From assembly GCF_022818495.1 (NCBI RefSeq), contig NZ_CP089291.1:1-64000 (forward strand): 64,000 nucleotides of DNA. Reading direction: 5' to 3'. Under the pieces are notes generated by a model. The model was not told the DNA's origin. It was given only the letters and a program-made list of their open reading frames with translations, and ran no database searches. Source of the stretch: Fodinisporobacter ferrooxydans (GTDB lineage Bacteria; Bacillota; Bacilli; Tumebacillales; MYW30-H2). Positions 17,100-26,230 of this stretch are shown here, piece by piece (the stretch's first letter is position 1; each line of letters begins with the position of its first letter). A program made the position numbers and the translations under genes.

Positions 17100-18707
17100 C
17101 TACCAAGCGGCTACGCAACCATCCGTTCGTGGCTCGGTCCCACCGACCAATACACCATGTTCATTGCGCCAAATCACCTGTCCGCGCCCAAAGCTGCCTG
17201 AATCAAGAGAAACTTGGATATTGTGTCCTCGACGTGCCAGTTCTTGCACAATATGTTCCGGGATATTTCGTTCGACTTGAACTTTCATACCCTCCATCCA
17301 TTGCCATCTTGGAGCATCTAATGCCGCCTGCGGGTTCAAATGAAAGTCAATCGCGTTCATAACAACCTGCACATGGCCCTGTGGTTGCATAAATCCGCCC
17401 ATAACGCCAAATGGGCCGACAGCTTGATCGTCTTTTGTCAAGAATCCCGGGATAATCGTATGGTATGTCTTTTTCCCAGGTTCCAGGCGATTTTCATGGG
17501 ACAGATCCAGTGAGAAGTTGTGTCCCCGATTCTGTAGGCTGATTCCTGTTCCGGGAACAACGAGCCCGGAACCAAATCCCATATAGTTGCTTTGAATAAA
17601 GGAAACCATATTTCCTTCCCTGTCCGCTGTTGCCAAGTAGACAGTCCCTCCCTGCGGCGGAGTACCCGGTTCCGGTTGAATGGCTGTGTCTTTGATCAAG
17701 GCTCTACGTTCCGCGGCAAATGCTTCAGACAAAAGTCGTTCCACGGAAATTCCCATATGACGTACATCCGTAATCCAACGTTTCCCATCAGCAAATGCCA
17801 ATTTGATTGCCTCGATTTGTTTATGATATGTATCAACAGCATCCTTTGCCGGAAAATCAAATCCTTTTAAAATATTGAGTGCCAGCAATGCAACAAGCCC
17901 TTGGCCATTCGGGGGAATCTCCCAAACGTCATAGCCACGATAGTTAACATGAATCGGTTTGACCCATTCCGGTTGATAATCCAACAAATCCTCAATGCTT
18001 AAAAAACCGCCATATTGCTTTGAAAATTGATCAATCTGCTCTGCAATTTCTCCACGGTAAAAAGCTTCGGCATTTGTTTCGGCAATTGCTTGTAATGTAC
18101 TTGCATGCCCTTTTGAACGCCACATTTCTCCGATTTCCGGAGCCCTTCCGTCTGGAGCGAATGTTTCAAACCAGGCTGCAAACTCCGGTTCCACGCATTG
18201 CTCCTTGTATAACCTGTAGGCACGTTTCCAATACATGCCTAAAGTCGGAGAAACAGGATAACCATTTGCGGCATATTCAATTGCCGGACGCAGCACTTCT
18301 GTTAACGGCAGTTTTCCAAAGCGCCGGGAAAGCTGCGCCCATGCGGATGGCGCTCCAGGAACTGTAACCGGAACCAACCCGAATTTTGGGATTTCTGAAT
18401 ATCCCGCCTGTTTGAGTGCGTCGATTGAGAGCGCTTTTGGCGCCGGCCCACTCGCATTCAAACCATGCAACTGTCCATTTGTCCAGACAAGAGCAAACGC
18501 ATCGCCACCAATTCCATTTGAAGTTGGTTCCACTACCGTTAAACAAGCGGCTGTAGCGATGGCTGCATCAATTGCATTCCCGCCCTTTTTCAATATCTCA
18601 AGTCCTGCTTGTGCAGCAAGCGGCTGTGATGTCGCCACCATTCCATTATTTGCATATAGCGGCACCCTTCTTGAAGGGTACGGGTACGATAAAGCATCAT
18701 ATTTCAT
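17100..18707 (-). CDS. Gamma-glutamyltransferase-like protein, YwrD type
   Basis: A 535-residue Ntn-hydrolase of the gamma-glutamyltranspeptidase family. The large-subunit region begins NGMVATSQPLAAQAGLEILK, followed by GGNAIDAAIATAACLTVVEP. The predicted processing site is before the threonine of QGGTVYLATADREGN, which would become the small-subunit nucleophile, and the GGFMQPQGHVQV segment follows. There is no signal peptide, so the enzyme is probably cytoplasmic, as for YwrD. I chose ATG 18707 because the N-terminus MKYDALSYPYPSRR matches the family; an earlier in-frame start adds 23 unrelated residues. Its place after a peptide transporter suggests hydrolysis of imported gamma-glutamyl peptides. 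Confidence 0.88.
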   Translation of the reverse strand: MKYDALSYPYPSRRVPLYANNGMVATSQPLAAQAGLEILKKGGNAIDAAIATAACLTVVEPTSNGIGGDAFALVWTNGQLHGLNASGPAPKALSIDALKQAGYSEIPKFGLVPVTVPGAPSAWAQLSRRFGKLPLTEVLRPAIEYAANGYPVSPTLGMYWKRAYRLYKEQCVEPEFAAWFETFAPDGRAPEIGEMWRSKGHASTLQAIAETNAEAFYRGEIAEQIDQFSKQYGGFLSIEDLLDYQPEWVKPIHVNYRGYDVWEIPPNGQGLVALLALNILKGFDFPAKDAVDTYHKQIEAIKLAFADGKRWITDVRHMGISVERLLSEAFAAERRALIKDTAIQPEPGTPPQGGTVYLATADREGNMVSFIQSNYMGFGSGLVVPGTGISLQNRGHNFSLDLSHENRLEPGKKTYHTIIPGFLTKDDQAVGPFGVMGGFMQPQGHVQVVMNAIDFHLNPQAALDAPRWQWMEGMKVQVERNIPEHIVQELARRGHNIQVSLDSGSFGRGQVIWRNEHGVLVGGTEPRTDGCVAAW

Positions 18708-18792
18708 CCATCTATTCTCTCTTTCCTCTATAAAATCGCAACCATGCGTAAAGCCTGTCAAAACAAGTTGTTTCACATTTTATATCAATTTC

Positions 18793-19539
18793 TCACAAAC
18801 TTATTTCAGTTTTTTGCTTCGCTGCTATACTCGCTTCAGATACCGCAGCTGTTACAATAACGGTAAAAACAATCGCAATAGGAAGCCAAATGGCCTGTAA
18901 CTGCCAATGGTGTTCAATTGCTCCGCAAATGGCAGCGCCCATACCGTAAAACACAATCACAGTGATCCACATTACAATAGAGATTAAGGGCACCGTGTTT
19001 TCACTTTTTTCAACTATTCGAAGACGATTGTTTCCAAATTTCCACACCAAAGTTTCCACAAGTCCTGTCAGTGTGCTTGTAATAACTGTTGTTGTAACAC
19101 CGTTCACTCCAATTCTTCGTGCCGCAACCCCTTGCACACCCATGGCAAAGGCCAGTATCAGCAGCATAAGATCCACCTTTGCTCTTGTTACCCGAACCCC
19201 GGATGCAGAAACTATGATCGCAAACAACACGAGCGCCGCTAATTCAAAACAAAGTGTAAATGTTACCGTTCTGCTCCATCCAGTTGTTTTCCGAATTCGA
19301 CGCAACATCACGGCACCTGCTGCCGCCCCTAGGATAAATCCAAATAGCGCCACCAAATATGCAATTGCATTCAATCCGTCGCTATGCACAATGGCCAATC
19401 CAAACAAGACGGTATTTCCAGTCATGGCAGCCGTAAATACTTGCCCAAGCCCAAGAAAACCAATGGCGTCCACACACCCCGAAGTCACAGTGAGCAGTAC
19501 AAGCAAGATATTGCAAACAGTTCTGGACAAATGTATCAA
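18793..19539 (-). CDS. DUF1275 (YoaK-like) membrane protein
   Basis: A 248-residue integral membrane protein with about six helices. TSGCVDAIGFLGLGQVFTAAMTGNTVLFGLA near the N-terminus is the hallmark of the DUF1275/YoaK family, whose members may be permeases; the function is unproven. The gene lies between oppF-like and gamma-glutamyltransferase genes without an evident terminator, so it probably belongs to the same operon. Confidence 0.82.
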   Translation of the reverse strand: MIHLSRTVCNILLVLLTVTSGCVDAIGFLGLGQVFTAAMTGNTVLFGLAIVHSDGLNAIAYLVALFGFILGAAAGAVMLRRIRKTTGWSRTVTFTLCFELAALVLFAIIVSASGVRVTRAKVDLMLLILAFAMGVQGVAARRIGVNGVTTTVITSTLTGLVETLVWKFGNNRLRIVEKSENTVPLISIVMWITVIVFYGMGAAICGAIEHHWQLQAIWLPIAIVFTVIVTAAVSEASIAAKQKTEISL

Positions 19540-19599
19540 CCCTTTTTCTTTTCTATATGAATCTTTCTAAATGCTAAAACCTATACAGTCAAGGTGTGA

Positions 19600-20631
19600 C
19601 TAAATCTGACTCGCGGCGATCTGCTCGACAATAGAATTTAAACCCGGTTTTGTTTCAGTATTTTCTTCGAACAAATGACACGCTACCAAATGCCCACTCT
19701 CTTTTTCTTGTAAGAATGCAACACGAGACTTGCAGATATCCATTGCATGCCGGCAACGCGGATGAAATGTGCATCCCGAAGGAGGATTCGCCGGATTTGG
19801 CAAATCTCCCTGCAAAATAATCCGTTCACGTTTCACCCCTGGTTTTGCCATTGGCAACGCAGATAGCAATGCCTGTGTATAGGGATGCATAGAATTGGAA
19901 AAAAGCTTGTTTTTATCCCCAGTTTCCACAACAAGTCCCAAATACATGACAGCCACCCGATCACATAGATGTTTGACCACAGATAGATCATGAGAGATAA
20001 AAATCAATGTCAAATTAAACTCTTTTTTTAGATCTTTCAATAGATTCAAAATTTGTGACTGAATGGAAACATCCAATGCGGATACCGGCTCATCCGCAAT
20101 GATCAATTTCGGTTTGAGAACCAACGCCCGGGCTATTCCGATTCTTTGCCGTTGCCCGCCGGAAAAATTATGCGGAAACCGATCCAGATGCTGCTTTTTC
20201 AAACCTACGATTTCTATAATCTCTTCTACCCGCTGCATGCGTTCCGCCTTCGTCCCAATTCCATGCGCTTCCAATGTCTCCAGTAAAATATGCCGAATCT
20301 TTTTTCGTGGATTGAGGGAAGCATACGGGTCTTGAAAGACAAGTTGAATATCTTTCCGCGTCCGACGCATTTCTTCTTTACCAAGTGTGGCGAGGTCTTT
20401 TCCGTCAAACCAGATTTCACCTTCAGTCGGTTCCAAAAGCCTTAAAACCGAACGACCGGTTGTCGATTTTCCACAGCCAGACTCACCGACGATTCCTAAC
20501 GTTTCACCCGGCATTACCTGCAAATCTACACCATCTACAGCACGAACGTTGCCAGTCGTTTTATTAAAAAATCCTGTTTTAACGGGAAAGTATTTTTTCA
20601 ACCCTTTTACTTCCAGTAACGGTTTGTTCAT
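19600..20631 (-). CDS. Peptide ABC transporter ATP-binding protein (DppF/OppF type)
   Basis: A 343-residue ABC ATPase. The Walker A motif is GESGCGKST, the signature is [15 protein letters not shown] and the Walker B is [12 protein letters not shown]. The C-terminal oligopeptide-transporter domain contains [14 protein letters not shown], whose cysteines typically bind an iron-sulfur cluster. It powers di- or oligopeptide import together with the D-type ATPase. The start overlaps the preceding gene's stop by 4 bp. Confidence 0.92.
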   Translation of the reverse strand: MNKPLLEVKGLKKYFPVKTGFFNKTTGNVRAVDGVDLQVMPGETLGIVGESGCGKSTTGRSVLRLLEPTEGEIWFDGKDLATLGKEEMRRTRKDIQLVFQDPYASLNPRKKIRHILLETLEAHGIGTKAERMQRVEEIIEIVGLKKQHLDRFPHNFSGGQRQRIGIARALVLKPKLIIADEPVSALDVSIQSQILNLLKDLKKEFNLTLIFISHDLSVVKHLCDRVAVMYLGLVVETGDKNKLFSNSMHPYTQALLSALPMAKPGVKRERIILQGDLPNPANPPSGCTFHPRCRHAMDICKSRVAFLQEKESGHLVACHLFEENTETKPGLNSIVEQIAASQI

Positions 20632-21602
20632 GCTTCATCTCCCTCCGCATATAACCAGCAGCGGACTTTATGGTTGCCGCCCATGTCAATCAGTTGAGGC
20701 GGACTTTCATGACAAATATCCAGTGCGCGACTGCAACGTGGCGCAAAACGACATCCTTTTGGCATTTCATGAATCATCGGAACCGCTCCGGGGATTGTGT
20801 CTAAATATTCTTTTTCTTCATCAATATTTGGAGTGGAACGTAGCAAGCCAACTGTATAAGGATGCTTTGGCTGTTCAAAAAGTGTCTGAACAGCCGTTTC
20901 TTCCACAACAAGCCCGGCGTACATCACAATCACACGGTCACACATTTCTGCGACGACACCCAGATCATGTGTAATCAATAGGATCGCCGTTCCGGTTTCT
21001 TCTTTCAAATTCCGCATCAAATCCAGTATTTGCGCCTGAATCGTCACATCCAGTGCGGTTGTCGGCTCGTCCGCAATGATCACTTTCGGATTACACGCCA
21101 TCGCCATCGCAATCATAACCCGCTGCCGCATCCCTCCTGACAACTGATGCGGAAACTCTTTATACATTTCTTCTGCCCGCGGCATCCCTACCGCTTTCAG
21201 CATTTGAATCGCCCGCAATCTTGTTCCATTTTTATTTAGATTTGTATGCAAACGCAGGGCCTCTTCAATCTGCCTCCCAATGGTATGGAGAGGATTGAGT
21301 GATGTCATGGGTTCCTGAAAAATCATTGCAATCTCATTTCCACGGATTTTTTGCATTGCTTTTTCCGGAAGCGTCAAAAGTTCCCGATTTTCAAAGCGGA
21401 TCGAACCTTCAGAAATGCCACCTTTCGCAAGCAGCCTCATGATCGATAAACTTGTCACACTTTTTCCACAGCCGGACTCGCCAACCAAACCAACGGTCTC
21501 ACCAGCTTGTATCGAAAAATCAACACCGCTAACTATGGGCACCTTGCCACGTTCTGTTTTAAAAAACGTTTTCAGGTTTTTAACTTCCAAGACGGCAGGC
21601 AT
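20628..21602 (-). CDS. Peptide ABC transporter ATP-binding protein (DppD/OppD type)
   Basis: A 324-residue ABC ATPase with Walker [10 protein letters not shown], signature [16 protein letters not shown] and Walker [13 protein letters not shown]. It has the same cysteine-containing oligopeptide C-terminal domain ([14 protein letters not shown]). It pairs with the F-type ATPase encoded next to it, on the cytoplasmic face of the transporter. Confidence 0.92.
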   Translation of the reverse strand: MPAVLEVKNLKTFFKTERGKVPIVSGVDFSIQAGETVGLVGESGCGKSVTSLSIMRLLAKGGISEGSIRFENRELLTLPEKAMQKIRGNEIAMIFQEPMTSLNPLHTIGRQIEEALRLHTNLNKNGTRLRAIQMLKAVGMPRAEEMYKEFPHQLSGGMRQRVMIAMAMACNPKVIIADEPTTALDVTIQAQILDLMRNLKEETGTAILLITHDLGVVAEMCDRVIVMYAGLVVEETAVQTLFEQPKHPYTVGLLRSTPNIDEEKEYLDTIPGAVPMIHEMPKGCRFAPRCSRALDICHESPPQLIDMGGNHKVRCWLYAEGDEA

Positions 21603-21619
21603 TCAAATACCCCCTTCCT

Positions 21620-22450
21620 CTAATTTTTAATGCGCGGATCGAGAAATTGCTGCAATCCGTCCCCTAATAAATTGAAACCAAGCACCAAAATAAAGATAGC
21701 CAGGCCTGGGAAATACGTCGCATATGGCGCCTGGTCGATCAAGGTTTGTGCTTGATTCAGCATGCTTCCCCATGATGGTGCCGGCGGCTGTACCCCAAGA
21801 CCCAAATAGGAAAGAGATGCTTCAGCCAAGATTGCTGATGCCATCGCGAGCGTAGATTGAATAATGATCGGACTTAATGCATTGGGGAAAATATGGCCGA
21901 ATATAATCTTCCAATCTTTAATTCCGACAGCCTTTGCAGCCTGAATATATTCCAGATTCCGAAGCGATAATACCTGTCCGCGAGTGATGCGAATAAAAGA
22001 AGGAGCAAACCCGATCCCGATTGCTATCATCGCATTGCCAAATCCTGCTCCAAGGACTGCCGCAATTGCCAGTGCCAGAATTAAGAACGGAAACGCTTGC
22101 ATTGCATCAACGATCCGCATCACTACCCACTCATCCCAGAAACCCCGGTAATAACCGGAAAAAAGCCCGATTGGCACTCCAACGATCATGGCAATTCCGA
22201 CAGAAATCAACGCTGCTTTCATCGAAATTTGTGCACCAAAGACAACCCGTGAAAAAATGTCTCTGCCTAAATCATCTGTACCAAACCAGTGTGTCGTACT
22301 TGGAAGCTGCAATATCGCTTGGTAATTTTGGAAGTTTGGGTCATATGGAGCAATATGTTTGGCAAAAATTGCAACAAGCAACACAACGAGTACGATGAGC
22401 GCACCGATTACTCCAAGCCCATTCCGAAAAAATCTCACGTACTCTTTCAT
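21620..22450 (-). CDS. Peptide ABC transporter permease (DppC/OppC type)
   Basis: A 276-residue permease with six predicted helices and an N-terminal OppC-like segment (IAPYDPNFQNYQAIL, HWFGTDDLGRDIFSRVV). The EAA-type loop ...AAKAVGIKDWKIIFGHIFPNA contacts the ATPases. It overlaps the B-type permease gene by 4 bp. Confidence 0.93.
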   Translation of the reverse strand: MKEYVRFFRNGLGVIGALIVLVVLLVAIFAKHIAPYDPNFQNYQAILQLPSTTHWFGTDDLGRDIFSRVVFGAQISMKAALISVGIAMIVGVPIGLFSGYYRGFWDEWVVMRIVDAMQAFPFLILALAIAAVLGAGFGNAMIAIGIGFAPSFIRITRGQVLSLRNLEYIQAAKAVGIKDWKIIFGHIFPNALSPIIIQSTLAMASAILAEASLSYLGLGVQPPAPSWGSMLNQAQTLIDQAPYATYFPGLAIFILVLGFNLLGDGLQQFLDPRIKN

Positions 22451-23403
22451 GCTTCAACCCCCTTGCCCGCTTTCATGCGCGGATCGATCACCGCATATAG
22501 CAAATCGACAACGAGGTTAACCATAACTACAAGTGCGGCCGATACTAACACTGCGCCTTGCACTGTCACATAATCCCGCTTAAAAACAGAATCGACGATA
22601 AGTCGGCCAAACCCCGGAATACCAAAAATAGATTCGGTAATGACCAAGCCCCCCAATAGGCCGGCAACCGTCAATCCGGAAGTAGTTACAACAGGGATCA
22701 TCGCATTGCGCAATGCGTGTCCCAGGATTGTTGCCCGTTCATCAAGCCCTTTTGCTTTGGCTGTACGGATAAAATCCATGTTTACCACTTCCAGCAATGA
22801 AGACCGCAACATACGCATGATGACAGCAGACTCTCTGATTCCCGTCGCAATACATGGCAAGATCATTGCTTCAATATTCATGACGGGATTCTGGGTAAAT
22901 GGGACATAACCTGAAGCTGGAAGCCAGTGGTTATTGACTGCAAAAAAGATGATCAGCATTAACCCCAGCCAAAAATTTGGAATACTCATTCCTCCAAGCC
23001 CTGTAAACGTACTGAGATAATCAATCCAGGTTCCCCGTTTGACCGCAGCAAGAATGCCTGTTGGAAACGCTATCAATATGGCAACCAGAAATGTACCGAT
23101 CGTTAGTTCAATCGTTGCAGGCAAACGTTGCGCAATTAAAGATGCGACCGAAACATGGTCCGTTATGGACATTCCCAAATCACCGTGCAATACTTTCAGG
23201 AGCCAAAGAAAGTATTGTTCTACAAGTGGTTTATCCAATCCTAACTCATGTCTGAGATTCTGATACATTTCTGGTGTTGCCTCCTGTCCCAGTATGACCC
23301 GGGCTGGATCGCCCGGAATCAAGTGAACCAAAGAGAAAACCATGATCGACACCAGAAAGAGAATCGGTATTGTCATAATGAGGCGGCGCAGTAAAAATTT
23401 CAT
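22447..23403 (-). CDS. Peptide ABC transporter permease (DppB/OppB type)
   Basis: A 318-residue permease. It opens with RRLIMTIPILFLVSIMVFSL, then HLIPGDPARVILG, which are characteristic of DppB proteins. The inner-membrane-permease loop RTAKAKGLDERATILGHALRNA binds the ATPases. It is the first permease after the substrate-binding protein gene. Confidence 0.93.
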   Translation of the reverse strand: MKFLLRRLIMTIPILFLVSIMVFSLVHLIPGDPARVILGQEATPEMYQNLRHELGLDKPLVEQYFLWLLKVLHGDLGMSITDHVSVASLIAQRLPATIELTIGTFLVAILIAFPTGILAAVKRGTWIDYLSTFTGLGGMSIPNFWLGLMLIIFFAVNNHWLPASGYVPFTQNPVMNIEAMILPCIATGIRESAVIMRMLRSSLLEVVNMDFIRTAKAKGLDERATILGHALRNAMIPVVTTSGLTVAGLLGGLVITESIFGIPGFGRLIVDSVFKRDYVTVQGAVLVSAALVVMVNLVVDLLYAVIDPRMKAGKGVEA

Positions 23404-23442
23404 TCCAGATTCCCCCTTGGTAATGATGCCATTACTGGCCTT

Positions 23443-24987
23443 TTAGTTTTTACCAATGGCAGCTGTTCGAACAATCCCATCCGGTACATACGTGAATCCA
23501 TTAATTTTCTTCGAAATTCCAAAGATATTGTACTCGTGATAAATGTAAGTGTAACCGGCATTGTTATGCAACTCCACCATCGCCTGATCATACAGTTGTT
23601 TCCGTTTGCCGTTATCAAGCTCCACACGCGCTTGATTCAAAAGCTTATCCAACTTTGGATCGGAGATGCGGGCATTGTTTTCAGGCTGGCCTGTCACAAC
23701 AAAATCGTAAATATTTTGATCCGGATCCGGCCGTCCGGACCAACCGAGTTGCAATGCCTGGAATTTCCCATCATTTCCGTTGGAAATCAGTGTGCCAAAC
23801 TCGGTTTTTTCTAATTTCATATTAATTCCATACTTCTTCAACATACCTTGAATGACCGTTCCAAACTGTTCTCCGATCGTTGTCGTAGGAATTTCCAGAG
23901 TAAAGGAGAAGCCGTTTGGCTTGCCGCCTTTTGCGAGCAAATCTTTGATTTCGCCATCATTTGGAGCCGGAGCTTTATCGGAACTGCCATACGCGAGATC
24001 CCCCGGGCCAAACGGAGAATATGCAGGCGCGCCATACCCGTTAAAAAGCACTTTTACAATTGTGTTCCGGTCGATTGCATGGTCTACGGCTTCCCGCAGA
24101 TATTGATTGTTGAACGGCGCTATCGTTTCATTCATATAGAAGCCCTGGAATGCCATTCCTGCATCCGCTACAAGTGATAGATTCGGATCACTTTTGATTG
24201 TTGGAATTTCCCGCACCGGTATAACATTTGGCCCAACGATATCCAACATGCCGGACTTTAAGTTTTGAACGGCAGCAGAACCATCTGCAAATACTTTAAA
24301 GACAACTTCCGATAGCTTCGGCTTTCCATTCCAATACGTATCATTACGCTTCAGCGTTACATGATCGCCTTTCAAATGTTCAACAAACACGAACGGCCCT
24401 GTTCCAACCGGATGATTCTGGTAATCAGATCCATACTTTTTGACAGCGGCAGGAGATGCCATCATACCTGACCGGTCAGCCAATATCGAAATGAACGGTG
24501 CAAACGGTTTCTTTAACACGATTCGCACAGTCGACGGGTCCACAACAGATACCGATTGAACCATTGCCAATTCACCAGTACGTTTGGATCCTTTCGACAT
24601 ATCACGTTCTAGATTGAACTTGACTGCATCCGCATTAAAATCTGTACCATCCTGAAATTTGATGCCAGTACGAAGTTTGATTATGTATATCTTGCCATCT
24701 GTTGTTTCATAAGAAGTTGCAAGCATGGGGACTATTTTTCCGTCTTTATCGAGATCAAATAACTTGTCATAAATGCTGTTTTGCACCATGCGGTCAACAA
24801 GCGCACTGGATGTCATCGGATCGAGGCTCGGCGGATCTGCCTGTATGCCAATATTGAGTACTTTATTTCCATTGCTTGCACTTGACGAAGAGGATGTTTG
24901 TACAGAATTGCTGCCGCAACCCGTTGCAACTAATACTGTTCCTAAAACAACTGCTGCTACTGATCGTTTTCCTATTTTTTTCAACAT
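23443..24987 (-). CDS. Peptide-binding lipoprotein of the ABC transporter (SBP family 5)
   Basis: A 514-residue extracellular solute-binding protein. Residues 1-24 form a lipoprotein signal with the cleavage motif VATGC, and a serine-rich linker anchors the mature protein. Family-5 features include PPSLDPMTSSALVDRMV near residue 55 and NAVKFNLERD-like DADAVKFNLERD near 125. It delivers peptides to the permeases encoded downstream. The ribosome site GGGGGAA precedes ATG 24987. It is the first gene of the uptake operon, just downstream of an Lrp-type regulator. Confidence 0.92.
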   Translation of the reverse strand: MLKKIGKRSVAAVVLGTVLVATGCGSNSVQTSSSSSASNGNKVLNIGIQADPPSLDPMTSSALVDRMVQNSIYDKLFDLDKDGKIVPMLATSYETTDGKIYIIKLRTGIKFQDGTDFNADAVKFNLERDMSKGSKRTGELAMVQSVSVVDPSTVRIVLKKPFAPFISILADRSGMMASPAAVKKYGSDYQNHPVGTGPFVFVEHLKGDHVTLKRNDTYWNGKPKLSEVVFKVFADGSAAVQNLKSGMLDIVGPNVIPVREIPTIKSDPNLSLVADAGMAFQGFYMNETIAPFNNQYLREAVDHAIDRNTIVKVLFNGYGAPAYSPFGPGDLAYGSSDKAPAPNDGEIKDLLAKGGKPNGFSFTLEIPTTTIGEQFGTVIQGMLKKYGINMKLEKTEFGTLISNGNDGKFQALQLGWSGRPDPDQNIYDFVVTGQPENNARISDPKLDKLLNQARVELDNGKRKQLYDQAMVELHNNAGYTYIYHEYNIFGISKKINGFTYVPDGIVRTAAIGKN

Positions 24988-25053
24988 TAAATACTTCCCC
25001 CTTTATATTTTTAATTGGAATAAAAAACATGTTAAATACTAAATTGAATCAAT

Positions 25054-25066
25054 AAATAGACTATTT
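25054..25066. promoter_or_regulatory. Palindromic operator candidate upstream of the peptide operon
   Basis: AAATAGACTATTT is a perfect 13-bp palindrome about 70 bp before the substrate-binding-protein start and just after the Lrp-type gene. AT-rich palindromes of this kind are typical Lrp/AsnC binding sites. Regulation is inferred. Confidence 0.4.
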
Positions 25067-25117
25067 GATAGATAAATTGATATTGTTAGATAAATGCAAT
25101 AACCTTGGTATGCCTGG

Positions 25118-25618
25118 CTAGCGGATAAATTTATACTTGGATTTCAAATGCTTCAATTGAATCATGACATTGGACCGTGTGATCCCTTCGATCTTATTTA
25201 ACTTGTTCATTACAAAATCTGATAATTCCTCATTGGTTCTGGTAAATACCTCAAGCAATAATTGAAATTCACCTGTCATTAGAACAATAAGTCGAACCTC
25301 ATCCAGTTCATTTAACTTTTCCACTACTTGATCCAAGAAAGCATCCCGTACGGAAAGCTGAACAATCGATTGAACGCGAATTCCAGCTTTGACAGGATTG
25401 ACTACCCCGACAAGACGAAGGATTCCATCTTTTTGCAATTGTTGCACACGCGTGCGAATGGTTCTTTCTGTGACACCTAATTGACCTGCAATATGTGTAA
25501 ACGGAGTGCGAGCGTTATCTTGCAGAAACTTCACAATTTCATAATCCAAATCATCCAAATTGCTCATCAATGGTTTCATTTGAAGATCTTCCATAATATC
25601 ACCTGATTTCGTATTCAA
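25118..25618 (-). CDS. Lrp/AsnC family transcriptional regulator
   Basis: A 166-residue feast/famine regulator. An N-terminal winged helix (LDDLDYEIVKFLQDNARTPF, then VTERTIRTRVQQLQKDGI) is joined to a C-terminal RAM/AsnC ligand-binding domain. It is encoded immediately upstream of the peptide transporter operon in the same direction, and a palindrome lies between them. Regulation of peptide or amino acid uptake is inferred. Confidence 0.9.
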   Translation of the reverse strand: MNTKSGDIMEDLQMKPLMSNLDDLDYEIVKFLQDNARTPFTHIAGQLGVTERTIRTRVQQLQKDGILRLVGVVNPVKAGIRVQSIVQLSVRDAFLDQVVEKLNELDEVRLIVLMTGEFQLLLEVFTRTNEELSDFVMNKLNKIEGITRSNVMIQLKHLKSKYKFIR

Positions 25619-25805
25619 ATACCGTTTTAAGTTCTATATAATTTATATTTTCAAAATATTAGTATGAATTTCATCATTAAAATGATAATATCACTACGAA
25701 TTTGAATTTTCAATATATTTGTTCCATTCTATTTATTGATAAAATTCAGCAATATTTAAGTGGCAGTAATGTTGTCAAATTATTTGGAAATATAGCGCCA
25801 CGATA

Positions 25806-25841
25806 TAAAAAAAGACAGCCTATGATTTTTCGGCCGTCTCA
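25806..25841 (-). terminator. Terminator after the 72-aa gene
   Basis: On the minus strand GACGGCC pairs with GGCTGTC, followed by TTTTTTT, 45 bp after the stop of the small gene. Confidence 0.65.
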
Positions 25842-25885
25842 TTTCCTTTCATGATTCAAATTTCACATGGCATTTTGATCAAATA

Positions 25886-26104
25886 TTACAAAGATTTACT
25901 TTTAAATGCAATGAGTGCCTGACATGCAAGTTCTTGTCCGAATTTTTCGACGATTTGCGATCGGATTGCGGATTCACGGACAGATTGACTCCAATGAAGC
26001 ATCTGCCTGGAAATCTTTTCGTACGCCTCAAGATCTGTTATTTCACTGATGGAACGGAATGACAATTGTTCGTTTCCGATTGAAATCGTAAATGTAACAG
26101 CCAT
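25886..26104 (-). CDS. 72-aa protein of unknown function, divergent from the recombinase
   Basis: A small protein starting MAVTFTISIGNEQLSFRSI, with a short beta-rich N-terminus followed by helices. It has its own ribosome site (AGGAGGAG upstream of ATG 26104) and its own terminator. It is transcribed divergently from the serine recombinase, 126 bp away. I do not recognise the family. Its size and placement would suit a recombination directionality factor, as SprB is for SprA, but that is only a positional guess. Confidence 0.6.
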   Translation of the reverse strand: MAVTFTISIGNEQLSFRSISEITDLEAYEKISRQMLHWSQSVRESAIRSQIVEKFGQELACQALIAFKSKSL

Positions 26105-26168
26105 GCCATCTCCTCCTACATTACCCTATGAAGAAAGATGATTGGGACAACCTTATTATTTTTCGACT

Positions 26169-26198
26169 TCAATTTTTCAGATCTCCAAGCATAGAAAT
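26169..26198 (+). promoter_or_regulatory. Possible mother-cell (sigma-E-like) promoter of the recombinase
   Basis: CATAGAAAT at 26190 resembles the sigma-E -10 element CATACANT, with an AT-rich AATTT about 15 bp upstream. The fit is partial. It is listed because such elements use sporulation-timed recombinase expression. Confidence 0.2.
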
Positions 26199-26230
26199 AG
26201 AACAAGTCCAACTTTCGGAGGTTCAACAAC

